Part shown: piece by piece, positions 36,493 through 48,194 of the stretch
Numbering within the stretch: position 1 is the stretch's first letter
Layout: each line of letters opens with the position of its first letter
Assembly: GCF_004664715.2 (NCBI RefSeq)
Contig: NC_051076.1
Location: 2,854,451 to 2,918,450 of the forward strand
Source of the DNA: Peromyscus leucopus
Lineage: Eukaryota > Chordata > Mammalia > Rodentia > Cricetidae
Length of the DNA: 64,000 bases
Direction: 5' to 3'
Notes under the pieces: model-generated
Seen by the model: only the letters and a program-made list of their open reading frames with translations
Database searches by the model: none
Told to the model about the DNA's origin: nothing
Translations under genes and position numbers: made by a program

Positions 36493-37512
36493 TAGGCATT
36501 CTCTTATTTCTTTTGATACCTTATTGAAAGGGCTACAACTCAGTAATAGAATCTCAGGCCTTGATGAAAAAAGCAGGGGTATTGGTGTGAGATAAGTGAA
36601 GACTTTTCCTGTGTAATTACCATAGTACATATAAGAAAGAAAATATCCCGAAACAGAGAAGTCATGACCAAATGGCAGATAGAGGAGGCTTTGAGGTTTA
36701 GTCCTAGTTTGCTTGATTATGAACACATTCAACATGACAGTTAAAATAACTAATGACTGTATAATTATTGATTTTATTGGTATTCAGAAATAAATACATA
36801 TTGGATTTTATGCTAGTGATGTGTTTATAGAATGTTCCTGCCTACTCCAAAACAGAATTTGTCCTAACAAAGTGAGTGATTATCTCTGTAAGCAATATCC
36901 TATCTGCCATGTAATTATAGGCTTAAAAGATCCAAAACTCTTATGTAATTTAGATAGATCTAACTCAAAATAGTTCCTGCAAAATGTTGAACACTAAAAA
37001 TTCAGTTTTTAATAAATTGATAATGAGCACTAATGAAATTGTAGACATTATATAGACTCTGATTAGAGTCAATATGACAATAATTGTGATGTATAATTTG
37101 TCATCCAGTTTTATTGCTGGAAGTTTTCTGACAACTATTTGGACCATCAAAATGGCTTCTATAGAATATCTCAGTAGAAGAATGTGCTACTAAGATATAA
37201 TAGTCAAAGTTATTTCTGATTAGAATCCACCCTGTCTAGTTTAGGATAGAAAAGAATTTCTTCAGGGACAGTAAGCAGCTCATAGGCAACTCACAGGAAT
37301 CCAGCAGAAGGAGACTCAGGCTTTGTTGCCTGGAGTATTGTATAACAGCACATGGAGCTTCTCTGCCTAAATCCTGCTACAACCACAGCTCAGCATTTAC
37401 CTCAGTTAGGGCTGATACCAGAAACTGTTGCTGTCAAAACCTTCCTGTAGAACTGCTGTCCTTATGGTTAGAAGCCTCCTCATGCTGCTTATTTCCAAGT
37501 TCATCTTAACAG
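36493..37512. other. Cast intron, no gene seen
   Basis: AT-rich intron without recognised exon or delimited repeat. Confidence 0.4.
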
Positions 37513-37714
37513 CAACAAAAGATTTATTTTTATTTATGTGATGTGTATGTCTATGTGTGGGTATGTGCCATGTGAGTAGGTGCCCTCAGAAGCCAGAAGA
37601 AGGTGTTGGATCCCCTGGGCCTGCTGTTTTAGACAATGGTAAATTGCCCTGTGTGTGTACTAGGAACTGAACTCAGGTGTCCTGGAAGAGCAGCAAGCAC
37701 TCTTAACCCCAGCC
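37513..37714 (-). mobile_element. B3-type SINE, antisense
   Basis: AAAGATTTATTTTTATTTATG tail side, body AGGAACTGAACTCAGGTG, ending AGCACTCTTAACCCCAGCC. Confidence 0.85.
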
Positions 37715-39819
37715 TTCTCTGAATTCTCTGAGTATAACATATTTGACCGGTCAATGTAACAAAACATGACTCTATCTTTCTACAAAAGATATATAATTTT
37801 TCTACATTCTAGTTTTGGGAGACACACTGTTGAAATGGAAAATTGGCAGTATGCTAAAGATTATTGAATATACCATCAGCTGTCAAGTGGCAAGTATCCA
37901 CTAAAGATTGAGAGGCAGGAGAACTCTCTAATTGAACAGAGAGTTTGGTTTAGGTCACTGATGGTTTGTTCTTCAGCAGCAACTTGTCTGTAAACAGAAG
38001 AAGCTGCAAGCAATGTTTTCCTCAATCTGAAAGGGAGGAGATCAACAAAAGGAAAGCAGCCATTGGGGAAATGCTTTGTGCATGGGTTATGTTCTCTTAA
38101 CTTTGGTACCACAGTTCCTGTTTTTCTTCTCCATAATCTGTGCCAGGAACTGGATTAATTCTGATGTTCAGAGTTAGAATCCCCTGGGTATCATGTGGTT
38201 TGTCAGATGACTCAGGTAGATAGGAAACATTTTTATTTTAATAATTATACATATACTACAAAGTGGCACATTAAGTTCATAATCATAGTAATACTTTTGC
38301 TTAAGACAAGGCTAAATTCTGATTTTAAAGGAAAGTCTATTTTAAAATTAGTATTCATAATATAATTGTAGCTGATTTAAAAATATTATGTAGAGTAATG
38401 TATAAGTAACCAATGTTTGGCAGTGCATTCCATGTTATTTTTATATGCAATTGGATCATTGGGAGTTACTAAAGTAAATGAGATTTCTGATTCAGAAAGT
38501 CTAGGGTGAGGTTGATGCCCTGCTTTTCATACAAGCTCCCAACTGTTTAACGACTCTGTCTTAGGTTACCTGTGTATCAATGGAGAATTTGTCCAAAATG
38601 AAGATGCTCAGCTTTGAGGCCAAAGAATTGATGCCCAGGGTGGAGCAAGGCCTAGTATTTAAGTATTGAATCGGCACTGCCAGGAAATGAAAACACCATA
38701 TGATCTGAAAATCACACTCAGACAGAGGACAAGCCTCAAAGAACATGACAGGCACAGCATTCCCTGGCAAAGGAGGCAGTAAGGAACATGCTTGCTCCTT
38801 TCTGAGCTGGGAGCCCCTTTCTCCCTGGCTGAGAGTTTCTGGAGAGAGTTACTATTCTGACTCATCTGCAGCACAGAAACCCTTCCCTCCTCCCACTTTT
38901 CACTGAAGAAGTCACAGCTGCCTAATTCTGGGAGCTCCGAGCCGGGGTTCATGCCTATTGGAGTATGTCCCAACCAAGTCTGTGCTATTTTTATCAGGAG
39001 GAAAATAACTCAGTGAAAAGTAGGACTGAAGTACCTAACTTCTCCCAAAGAAAGGACAATTCTAGCTATAAACAGGAAGTGAAATTTAGGATATATTTTC
39101 ATTAAGAAGAATTCTAACAAGATTTTTTTGGGGAATTATAAAATGTTAGCGTTGGGCATTGTTTTACTTCTCAGGCTCTATTTGATGGAAGTAAAAGGAA
39201 AATGAAAACAAGTCCATTGTGTGGAACACCCTAAGTGGGAAGGCGGAGGGCGGCACCTTCTCTGGCTGACACCACAGTTAAAGGGAGAGCTCCCTCTTTT
39301 GAGATTCCCAGTTATCACCTCTGTGTGGCTGAATACAGCACTGAATCTTTGCTCAGCTCTTGTCCTCTCAGCTGGGTCCTCTGTTCCTCAAACACTGGTC
39401 ACCATCACTCCTCCACCCAAGCCCAAGCCCGACGACCAGAGTGGTTATCTTAGTTGGTCTGTGGCTTTAGGAAAACTTGGATTTCCACATGTTTTTTTAA
39501 ATATGGTAAAAAACTGCATCAGTCACTCTATAACTTGGCTTTCTTCTTTCAGTCTAGAATAGCAATATCAATTTATGCATTCACACATTTTATTCAATAG
39601 TTTCAAATCCATTCTTTGAAGTTTTCAATCATGAAACTGTATAATGTACAATGGTTTAGTACAATTTGTATTCTGTTAGACTGTTCTTAAATATTTATAT
39701 AATATACAGTTTTAGGTGTTTGGAATCCGGGATTATAACCTTTCATTAGCTTCAGGCCTTCAAAGGCTATTTAGGGAGTGTACTGGTGAAGGGCGCCCAC
39801 CATTGCTGCTTATATTGTT
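37715..39819. other. Intron upstream of the 1u promoter
   Basis: Lower repeat density than most of the window, notably 38560-39560. It holds an AP-1-like TGACTCATC at about 38859. This could include enhancer sequence for the 1u promoter, but only position and composition suggest it. Confidence 0.4.
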
Positions 39820-39984
39820 AATCAAGAAGTGACATTCCGGAGCAGTAGACCTGTCATCCCCTGCCGCGTACATAGGGCACATAGGGCGTTTGGTCTGTAT
39901 CACAGGCTGTGGGCTAAGTTAACCAGCCTGGGGAAGCCAAGCACCACTAGGGAGCGAGCACCACAGGACCTCAGCCCAGACTCG

Positions 39985-40158
39985 CTGGTTCAGGGCGATC
40001 ATCCTGTGGAGCGGGGCGGGAGCTGCAGCAGGCCCCGCCTCGCCCTGTGCGTCACTCTGAGGGCTCAGTTTAGGCTCGGAACTGAAAGGCAGAGGTTGAG
40101 TTTCAACCCGAATGCAATCATCCTCCAAACCAAGCTGAGGTCCGACGTCACTCTCACG
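39985..40158 (+). other. Cast: Cast alternative non-coding first exon 1u (approximate 5' end)
   Basis: A GC-rich patch stands alone inside the large AT-rich intron after exon 1z and ends in a strong donor (CACG|GTGAGT at 40158/40159). Its position between 1z and exon 2 is that of the known untranslated exon 1u, which drives the shorter type III calpastatin translated from the Met in exon 2. The 5' boundary is not determinable from sequence; I place it near the GC boxes. The probable leader contains one short uORF at 40112-40138 (ATG, 8 sense codons, TGA). No long ORF here resembles a protein. Confidence 0.75.
40112..40138 (+). other. Short uORF in presumed Cast 1u leader
   Basis: ATG at 40112 opens an 8-codon frame closed by TGA at 40136-40138, 20 bases before the exon 1u donor. 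If transcription starts upstream, scanning ribosomes meet it before the exon 2 Met at 59900. Context is weak (CCCGAATGC). Confidence 0.45.
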
Positions 40159-41282
40159 GTGAGTACTGATTTGGGTCGCTTTGCTCCAAAGCCGCCTCTG
40201 TCTTTTGCAGGCCCTAAGCATCCCCTGGCCAGCTGACATCTGGCCGGGCACTCGTTCTCTTACTGTTGCCACGACTGAAGCTATCATTTCTCTCCAGATA
40301 GGTTCTAACTTTGAAGGAGTTTGTCCCCCACCCTTCCTGTCTGGAACACTCTTACTGACCTTACAGCTGGGAATTTATCTGCTGACAGGACATGAAGGTT
40401 TACGAAACCGGGGTTTGCGTCCCCTGGACCTCATGTTGAAAGTACAGCAGCAGCTGTCTAATGATTTGGCTTGACACTTTCTGGTCTCCAGCATTAGATG
40501 CCTGCCCCTTACCCGACCCTGGAGGCCTGCGCCCACCCTCTTCTCCCCGGGGCCCCCAGTCTATGACCTCTGTTTCAGAGAATGAGCTCACTGTGCGTGA
40601 CCTTTCTGTGTACCTGACACATACTGGGTGTGGTAGGGCAAGTGTTGTAACATGTTTTAGCTCTGTTTCCCTGAACACAAACCAAGACTGTAGTAGGATA
40701 ACATCACTGATAGAGACTTCTGCTCTTTCAAAAACATGGTGTCTTCTCAGAGATTTCAGGATGTCTCCCGAAGTGTTAGGGCCCCACATTCTTCAATTGT
40801 TTACTCTGTGAGAAGCAAGCTCATTATTCCCACTGTGCATGCACCCTGAGAAAATGAGGCCAAGAGTTTATGCAGCTCCCCCTTATACAGTAGGACTTGG
40901 GAGCCAGGAGTCTTTAAGAACAGACCACCTGTGCATCAGTGCTTATTCAGAAGCTCTGGAAACTTCCTGCCTGTCAGACAGAATATTTTTCTAGATAAAA
41001 TTTCTGCATTGCAGAGCAGTTCAATAAGGAGCGGCACGTACTGCTCAGAGGCAGGAAGTGTATTCTCTGGCCAAGAGCTGATATTTTGCTTGTGGGAATG
41101 AGTTTGATTTTTCAGTATCTGAAAGGAGTATTGATTTCATGGGGATGTGGTAAGGGTTTACACTTGGGCTCTAGAAGCATAAAGGGCTGAAGTGAAGTGG
41201 CAGAGGTTAGCAAATTAGAAAACTCACATTGGAGAGTGATGGAGAAGGAGAAGAGACTGGGGTGAGAGGCTAAAGAGGGAAA
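40159..41282. other. Intron just after exon 1u
   Basis: Moderately GC-rich, falling to AT-rich. Overlapping frames of 97-129 codons on both strands (40181-40811) reflect the absence of stops in GC-rich DNA; none resembles a protein. No repeat recognised. Confidence 0.45.
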
Positions 41283-41290
41283 GCGCGCGC

Positions 41291-41349
<59 letters not shown>

Positions 41350-41374
41350 TGTGCGGGTGCGTTTGCGCGCGCGC
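41283..41374. repeat. (GC)n(GT)n alternating purine-pyrimidine tract
   Basis: 64 bases of perfect purine-pyrimidine alternation (41283-41346: GC repeats, one CACG step, then GT repeats), then a short gap and a second GCGCGCGCGC block ending at 41374. This is a classic Z-DNA-prone composition. Confidence 0.95.
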
Positions 41375-43529
41375 CTGTTTTAACTATTTTTGTGTCTGTT
41401 ACAAACTTGTGCTTTGCAAACTGTGAGATGGTGTTTATGAAGCAGTCCTTCTGATACGAATGCTGTCTGTGTTGCAGTTCAGTTTTGAGAGATGATTCCT
41501 AGTGCATGGAAGGAGCTGATTACATAGAATTAGTTTCCACTAATTTCAATTTCAATTCCTCTAGTCTCTGGTAGAACTGGACAAGAATATATCTCCCCCA
41601 CAATGAAAATGTAAGAGGTATAGTATAAAACAATAATTTAGAAGAATGGAACCAAAAGAAAACCAAAGAAAAAGGAGTTTGAGCTAGCTTCTTAAAACTG
41701 GTCAGGTATTAGTTTCCCTATTGATGATTTATAACAACAGCTATACCTATATCCTTACCACTTCTTAGGTAGAAATACTTCCCTTCCTAAAATATGAACT
41801 GTCTGATGAAACCAGGCTTGTATTTCCTGTACACACATATGTCTTTGCATCTTCTCCCTTTTTATAGCTTACAGTTCCTTCGTTTGGGAGATGATGTGAA
41901 TCTGGAACATATGTATTAGCATCCTTTTGTCTGGCCTGAGAACAACATATTTTTCTAATATGCTTTATAGGACTTCTGGGAAAGCACAGTTGTTCTTCAT
42001 ACGTTCCTCTGAATGGCTTGAAGGAAAGTACATCAGCTACCCAATGCTTTTCAATGGACTTATTTTGGCACTTTCTGTGACAGTTCTGAGTTATTCTGTT
42101 ACTTCATATTTTAAGGATAATTTATAACATCTAGAACTTTAGTAAGTCTATTTATTTGAACGTTAGCTATTTAGGTAACAACTGTACTCATGCTAGTAGC
42201 AAAGAGGCATTGCTTAGTTCATGCACAGTAGTGTTCTGTTGTCTATACTAAACAGTAATAAGTTATTTCAAAGTGACTGCAATACACCCCATGAAAATAG
42301 GCTAGCATAATTTGTTTTGGAACAATGTTAATACTCATTGCTACATTTACTGAAAAATACTGTGTTCTGACTTACCCTGAGTATTGATATAACATGGTAG
42401 TGATGAAAATATAATATACTTTTATTGTATCCATTTTAAAGATTAGGAAAGTAATATCCACCCCCATTTATTATTTCTTAGTATATATTCAACAGCTCTC
42501 TGAAAAATACTTCCCAAACATTGAGTCTTAATGCATGAAAAATTATTACAGTCTCATTTGGCTGCAGTAACCTTGGTTTTCAGAATTTAAAGTTTACTAT
42601 CCTGTGAACCTGCCAGAAACACAACCTCATCTTTGAAACTCCACACATCTACCATAGTGCCTTCCACAAAGCACTTACTCAATGAATATTACATTAAATG
42701 AATTGCAAAAATATATTAGCTTTATTTTAATATGAACAGAACCCCAGGATGCTGTTGCATTATTATCTGTTCCTTATTTCTATCTTTTATATAATATACT
42801 CTTTAAGTTTTAGTCAAATGATGAGCATGTTAAGTTTCAAAAACTATTTGCAATGTATAGAGAAAAATAATGAATGTTACTTTACTATTTCTTTCTAACC
42901 TCAAAAAAGTCTCTACATTAATACAACAGTGTTCAGGGACTCTGTTCATACTAAAATAAAACTAATCTGGATAATTCTAAAACTCTCTAGTGAGATGCCC
43001 TTTACTATTTTTCTCTGTGCATAGACTAGGCTTCCATCCACTGTCATGAATGCCAGAAATTTTCATTTTGTCCTGGGGTTTCCTACGGGTAAGCTGGAAG
43101 CCTCACAGCAGCAGTCCAAACCAGCTTTGAGAGTCATTCTTTCCAGCTGTTCATCTTGGTTTGTACACATTAGTGTCTTTATTTTCCTTCCCAAGAACAC
43201 AAAGGTGTAAAAAAAGGAGAGGCAACCTAATGGGCAGCTAGACTCACCTGCTCTGGAATCCCATGTTTTCTTATCTCTAATGACATATTTGTTTCAGTCT
43301 AGTTTCTAATTTTATATTTGGCATCCAACATCTGGAGGATTTGTGACTTTAGCTAGATAAGAAGAATCACATACAGTTTTGCTTACTTAGAAAATTTATT
43401 TGCTTAGCTCCTTTCACACAAATGGTTCAAATATATTCATTCCAAAGTTTTTAATATTTAGAGTTGATAGTAGTTATGTGCTTTATTACCAATCCCTTTG
43501 AAATACTCTTTAAGTTTGGATTTTTTAAA
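41375..43529. other. Cast intron, no gene seen
   Basis: AT-rich intron. An old MIR/L2-like tail (AAGCACTTACTCAATGAATA, near 42671) is the only repeat trace recognised. Confidence 0.4.
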
Positions 43530-43704
43530 TTATATGTATGTGTGTGTATCTGTGTGTGGACATGTGCATGTGAGTATGAGTGCCCATAGAGACTGTAGGC
43601 TGCGGATCATGGGTGGATTTACAGATGGCTATATGCTCCCTGAACTCAGGTCCTCTCCAAGAGAGTAGTACATGCTCTTAACCAGTGAACTATCTCTCCA
43701 GCCC
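43530..43704 (-). mobile_element. B3-type SINE, antisense
   Basis: TGTGTGTATC side, body CTGAACTCAGGTCCTC, ending AACTATCTCTCCAGCCCC. Confidence 0.8.
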
Positions 43705-43746
43705 CTGAAATACTCTTAAAGTCATAAAGATTAAAAATATAACTTT

Positions 43747-43905
43747 GAGCCCACATGTGGTGGTGTATGCCATTACTCCAAGAACTTGGGAGGCAGAGAC
43801 AGGCAGATCTCTGTGAGTTCAAGGCCAGTCTGGCCTACAGAGCGAGATCCAGAAGAACTAGTGATATATAGTGAGACCCTGTTTCAAAAAATAAAATAAA
43901 AAAAT
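43747..43905 (+). mobile_element. B1 SINE, diverged
   Basis: AGCCCACATGTGGTGGTG...GGGAGGCAGAGACAGGCAGA...GAGACCCTGTTTCAAAA and a short AAATAAA-rich tail. The second half lacks the cricetid-specific CAAAGCTACAC block, so it is an older subtype than the B1 copies at 13467 and 63541. Confidence 0.8.
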
Positions 43906-44533
43906 TGACAGGTGACCCCTGTCAATTAGAGTTCAGGTAGTAAAACAGTCTTTTAAGGAAACCTTTGTGTTCTATCCAACAAGCACTTATAAGGCACAGA
44001 TAGAAGAAGTGTTGCAGATTCAAGGCTAGCCTGTTTTTTTTATGCAAGTTCTAAGCCAGCCAAGGTTACATACAATCTGTATTTTTAAAAAATCCAATAT
44101 TTAGATTTATTTGGAGAGAGGAGATATTTACATGTTAGGAAAGGATTCATATCTGCTTTTATTGAGCTCACTGAGTTAACTTTATATAATTTGCCTCTGT
44201 TATGTAGGCTCCATAGTCAGTGCATATGACATGGGTCATATGTGAGGTGAATGGTGAAGGGAACATTGATGAGAGACTTTCTGATGGATATCAAAAGAGT
44301 GATGAATGTAGCTATATCTAATAAAGGTCTCCTCAGACACAGTGTTCTGTGCTTTAGCAGTTGGAATCTCCTCAGAGAAGAGAAGGCCTTCAAACAGAGG
44401 AAATGGGTCACTAGGATGACTCTAGATTAACCATGACACTTATGCTCTCCCAGTCTTACCCTAGGGGTGTCACCCAACTTTCTGGAATCGATTGGGCAGT
44501 GCTTCATGAAGTGTCGACTGGAGTGTATCTGCA

Positions 44534-44557
44534 TTAAAGTCCCGTGGGATAAATTTT
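44534..44557 (+). repeat. 24-bp direct repeat, copy 1
   Basis: A 24-base sequence, core AAAGTCCCGTGGGATAAA, occurs again exactly at 45456-45479 in the same orientation. It is not part of a recognised repeat. Confidence 0.9.
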
Positions 44558-44569
44558 GTTAAAATTTCT

Positions 44570-44587
44570 CTTGAGAAATTTCTCAAG
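44570..44587. repeat. 18-bp perfect palindrome
   Basis: CTTGAGAAATTTCTCAAG equals its own reverse complement and lies 13 bases after the direct-repeat copy. Confidence 0.9.
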
Positions 44588-45455
44588 CCCTTTCTCTGGC
44601 CACCCAACCAGGGCCACTGAAGAATCTAAATCTCTGGAAAAGTTCTTAACATTTATCAAAAGTTTGATGACCACTGCTCTGAGTAGGAATGAGACTACAA
44701 AGATCCCATCTGTAAGCAGCCTTCTGGTCTTCCCAGCACAGCAAAACATCAGTCAGAATTAGAGTTCTGAATCACATAGAAGACAGCAAATTCTCTTAGT
44801 GTGCTGTTGCACCCCCGAACCCTGTGATAGAGTGAGGTTCCTCATACAAGTGATTCAAGTAACCAAACCCTGATACCTCCAAGGATATACTGAACAATTG
44901 CTGTGAAAAGTGTGAAAGAATACTGTTCCTCAGAAAAATTGGAAGCTCGGCTTTTTTCTTATTCTACGTTGTCATCAGCTATATTGAGTGTAGCCAGAGA
45001 AAGTTGCAGAAAATAGAATTATTAGTCCATTTTCTAGTTATATGTGCTTTTTCTATGCTGCAATATGAACAGGACAAATAAAATCATTTGGTTTCATTAG
45101 TTTCAAAGACTAGCCATCATTAGTCACATACTATAATCTTCTAGAGGTGTGCCTTTTTTATAAGACACAATTTCAAAGATTTATTCAGTTCCGAGGGCTG
45201 GCCCTACAACAAGGAACTGAAACTCATGGATATAATTTATACTGTCAACCACTGTGACTTTTTAATATTCTCCCTCTCTTTTTCTCTGCTGTAGTTAGAT
45301 TGATATCTGCAATTGTCTCATCCACTCACTTATGTTCCTGTTCAGGGATGCCTACCATAATTCACATCTTTGTCTATGAATGATGTGGCATTTTCAATCC
45401 TTTGTCTCTGAACTTTAAAAAAGTATAAAGTCTGTTTCATATAACTTTGTTGTCT

Positions 45456-45505
45456 TTAAAGTCCCGTGGGATAAATTTTTATATATTCAAAGATGGTGAA
45501 CACTT
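45456..45505. repeat. 50-bp patch built of two distant copies
   Basis: Bases 45456-45479 repeat 44534-44557 exactly in direct orientation; bases 45482-45505 repeat 46931-46954 exactly in inverted orientation. The two segments are separated by two bases here and are about 2.4 kb apart in their other locations. Confidence 0.85.
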
Positions 45506-46489
45506 TCAGCCCTTGAAGATCATTTCCTCAGTGTTTGAAACTGTTGACTTTCACTAATAGTGTGTTCTTCCCCAACGGCATTTGAAACATATGACTTGAA
45601 ACTTTTTTAGGGAAGCTTGTTTTCCAGGAGTCTATCTCCTTGTGTTGTAGACCTGTTTCTACTAGATATTCATTCATAAAACATCCTACCTGTGATCATT
45701 CAGGTTTTATGTGTGTGGATGCATGTGCTTGAAACCCCTGTGCCACATGGAGAGAGTGATTTGATTTCTGAATGGCATAGGTGTGGCTTTCCTTTTTGTC
45801 AAAGTGTGTTTTTAAATTCATGGTTTCATCCGGAGAAAATGTGCATTGCCATTGCCCAGGGCAGGGGTTATTGGGGTGGTGTTGCTTAATATGTGCTTGT
45901 GGATAGTCTGGTCTTTGCATTTCCCAGCTTTATGCCAACAACTCTGTACAAGGCCTGCAGCCAGGATTCCTTTCATTTGAGATACTGAGTTCCCAGTTCT
46001 AGCTATTAGGTCTGTTTCTGACATCACTGTGAGCCAATCATCTTCCAGTATGCTCAGAGGTGGTCTCCAACAACTACTAGTCTAAAGGATTCACATAATA
46101 TTTCATTTATTCTTCTCAGTATTTGTATATTCATAAGGTGAAGGTGTATTAAGACATTTTAATATATTGTATTCTCATATAATATATCATATTTATATAA
46201 AGACATATTTATAAATAAAAAACATAGCCCCAGAGAATTTAACATGTGTCACACAGATAGGAAGATTTGATTTAATTCTGGTTATTGTTAGTAACTGATC
46301 TTATGCAGTCCTATACTTAGTTTATTTATGTTGTATGAAGCAGAAATTGTATCTGAATTCATGTAAACAATGGAAATCAACCATATACTTTTATTGTTGT
46401 GCCCATTGTATTAATATTGCCTGATTTTTTTATGTTTATGTCTGATTAGAATTACTGATTAGAATTAGAGATCTGCTGGTTAGTTTTGT

Positions 46490-46874
46490 GTCAACTTGAT
46501 ACAAGCTAAAGTCATCTGAAAGGAGGGAACCTTAATTGAGAAAATGCCCCCATAAGATTGGCAAGCCTGTGGGGTATTTTTTAAATTAGTTATTTTTGGG
46601 AGAGGGCTCAGCTCATTGTGGGTTGTACCACACCTTGTTGGTGGTCCTGTATTCTATAAGAAAACAGAATGAGCAAGCAATGAGAAGCAAGCCAGTAAGC
46701 AGCACTCCATGGACTCCACTTCAGTTCCTGTCTCCAGGTTCCTGCCCTGTTGGAGTTCCTGCTTGGCCTCCCTCAATGGACTGTGACCTGGTATATGTTA
46801 AGACAAATAAACCCATTCCTCCCTAAGTTGATTTTGGTCATGGTGTTTCATCACAACAATACTAACCCTAAGAC
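46490..46874 (+). mobile_element. MaLR-type LTR
   Basis: From TGCTGGTTAGTTTTGTG to ACCCTAAGACA, same family as 26849-27264. It includes AATAAA at 46806 and CATGGTGTTTCATCAC near 46840. A TTTTTTAAATTAG insertion near 46580 distinguishes this copy. Confidence 0.75.
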
Positions 46875-46930
46875 AGAAGATACTAGCTTAGTTGGGCTTA
46901 TTTAAATCCCTTACATAGGCAGCACGAAAG

Positions 46931-46954
46931 AAGTGTTCACCATCTTTGAATATA
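46931..46954 (-). repeat. 24-bp inverted copy of 45482-45505
   Basis: AAGTGTTCACCATCTTTGAA followed by TATA; its reverse complement is found exactly at 45482-45505. Confidence 0.9.
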
Positions 46955-47035
46955 AAAAAATATATTTTATTTAATAGTAGTATATATTAATAGTAGTATT
47001 AATACTGTTATACTGTAGAATTAATAGTAGTATAT
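46955..47035. repeat. Short TA-rich tandem array
   Basis: Several imperfect units of the type TTAATAGTAGTAT between 46970 and 47035. Confidence 0.7.
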
Positions 47036-47105
47036 AACCCAAAATTCCCTTAGTATGTAGGAAATTATAGACTTTTGCTCACATTCAAAGGTAACCGTCA
47101 TTGAC

Positions 47106-48188
47106 TGCCACGGACTGGCCCACCAGGGGTATCACGACTGTAGGAGAACCAGGGCTTGGGTAGTCAGGAAGGCAAGGATTCAGCGAATGACAGACAGACA
47201 ACATGCTCAGAAGTGGTTTGAATCTGCTATAATTTTATTTCTGCAAATCAGTAGTTTATATACAGAAAAGAAAACTATCAAGTCATACAAGGAACAATAA
47301 GAGCTTGGCAATAATTTAATTACATCATCTTAAAAAAAACAACAAGCACACAATTATTAATTGGTGCTAGAAATATCCCTTTACCCACAAGAACTTTATG
47401 ACCCAAAGAGCAGTCTGTGTTTTTTAAACTTAGTCCCTAGACTTGTGTAGACTTTTTTGCGATTGCAGCTGTGTCCTTCATCTTATCTAGTTTATTATGC
47501 ACTTTTACTTTTTTGGTTCTAATGACCCACTTAGCCAGTTTGGATGCTGTAGATCCTCTCTAAGTCCTTTTTAGTTTTTTTTTTTTTAACTATATATCTC
47601 TTTTAATATAAAACCTTTTGACCTGTTGGAATATGGACTCTTGTACTTTTACTCCTGTAAGGGGAAGGGGCTCTGTTGTAGTCCTTAAGTTTTCCATGCT
47701 GAACTTCCTTAACAGAGGGGCCCACCGTCTGCTTCCTATGAGATAACATTTTATACCATAAATCACTTTAGTTGGGATTCCTAAATGATCCCTAGTGGGT
47801 GAGTGTTCATTCCCTAGAAGTGCCTGAACCTTTATACATTTTTTTATCTAGCGGCTTGGGGTCTTTAAAAAAATAGCTCATTTTGTTATATCTGATTAAG
47901 ATCCATGTCCAGCTTCCCCTTTCCTCCATAGTTCACAACTCAAGCATTCATTAATTTTGGCTGTGCTTCATAGATTAATTAGAACATTATCCGAAAAGCA
48001 GTTATACAGAACCCATAGCCCAGGGAGCTCATGACCTGTGAAGTACATCTTCTCTGAGAAGGAAGCATAACGCAGGCACTCTGCCAGGGACCTCCAGGGA
48101 GCTTAGTCCTGTGGGACACGTATCTCCTGTCTGCTATTATTGACATAATTGTTCATGACACACGGACGACACTAGAGTTGGTGTGGCA
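47106..48188 (-). mobile_element. Long (1.08 kb) solo ERV LTR, antisense, exact 6-bp TSD
   Basis: Ends TGCCACGG...GGTGTGGCA, with identical ATTGAC at 47100-47105 and 48189-48194. On the minus strand a GTATATAAAC TATA-like box (47256-47265) is followed by AATAAAATTATAG (near 47231-47243), the layout of a U3-R boundary. Unusually long for an LTR, with no recognised coding sequence. Confidence 0.8.
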
Positions 48189-48194
48189 ATTGAC

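Larger units (their letters stand above)
39820..40158 (+). promoter_or_regulatory. Internal CpG-rich promoter of Cast exon 1u
   Basis: An isolated CpG-rich patch within the intron has GC boxes at 40011-40020 (GCGGGGCGGG) and 40031-40045 (inverted), a GCGTCACTC motif near 40049, and a CRE-like GACGTCAC at 40144-40151 (7 of 8 to the palindromic cAMP element counting the preceding C). The last lies inside the presumed exon. Known calpastatin transcription responds to cAMP in other mammals; whether this motif takes part is inference. Confidence 0.6.

Noticed and set aside
39829..40811. Several 97-135 codon frames on both strands near exon 1u
   Set aside because: GC-rich DNA with few stops; no frame continues across the clear donor at 40159, and exon 1u is non-coding in known Cast genes.
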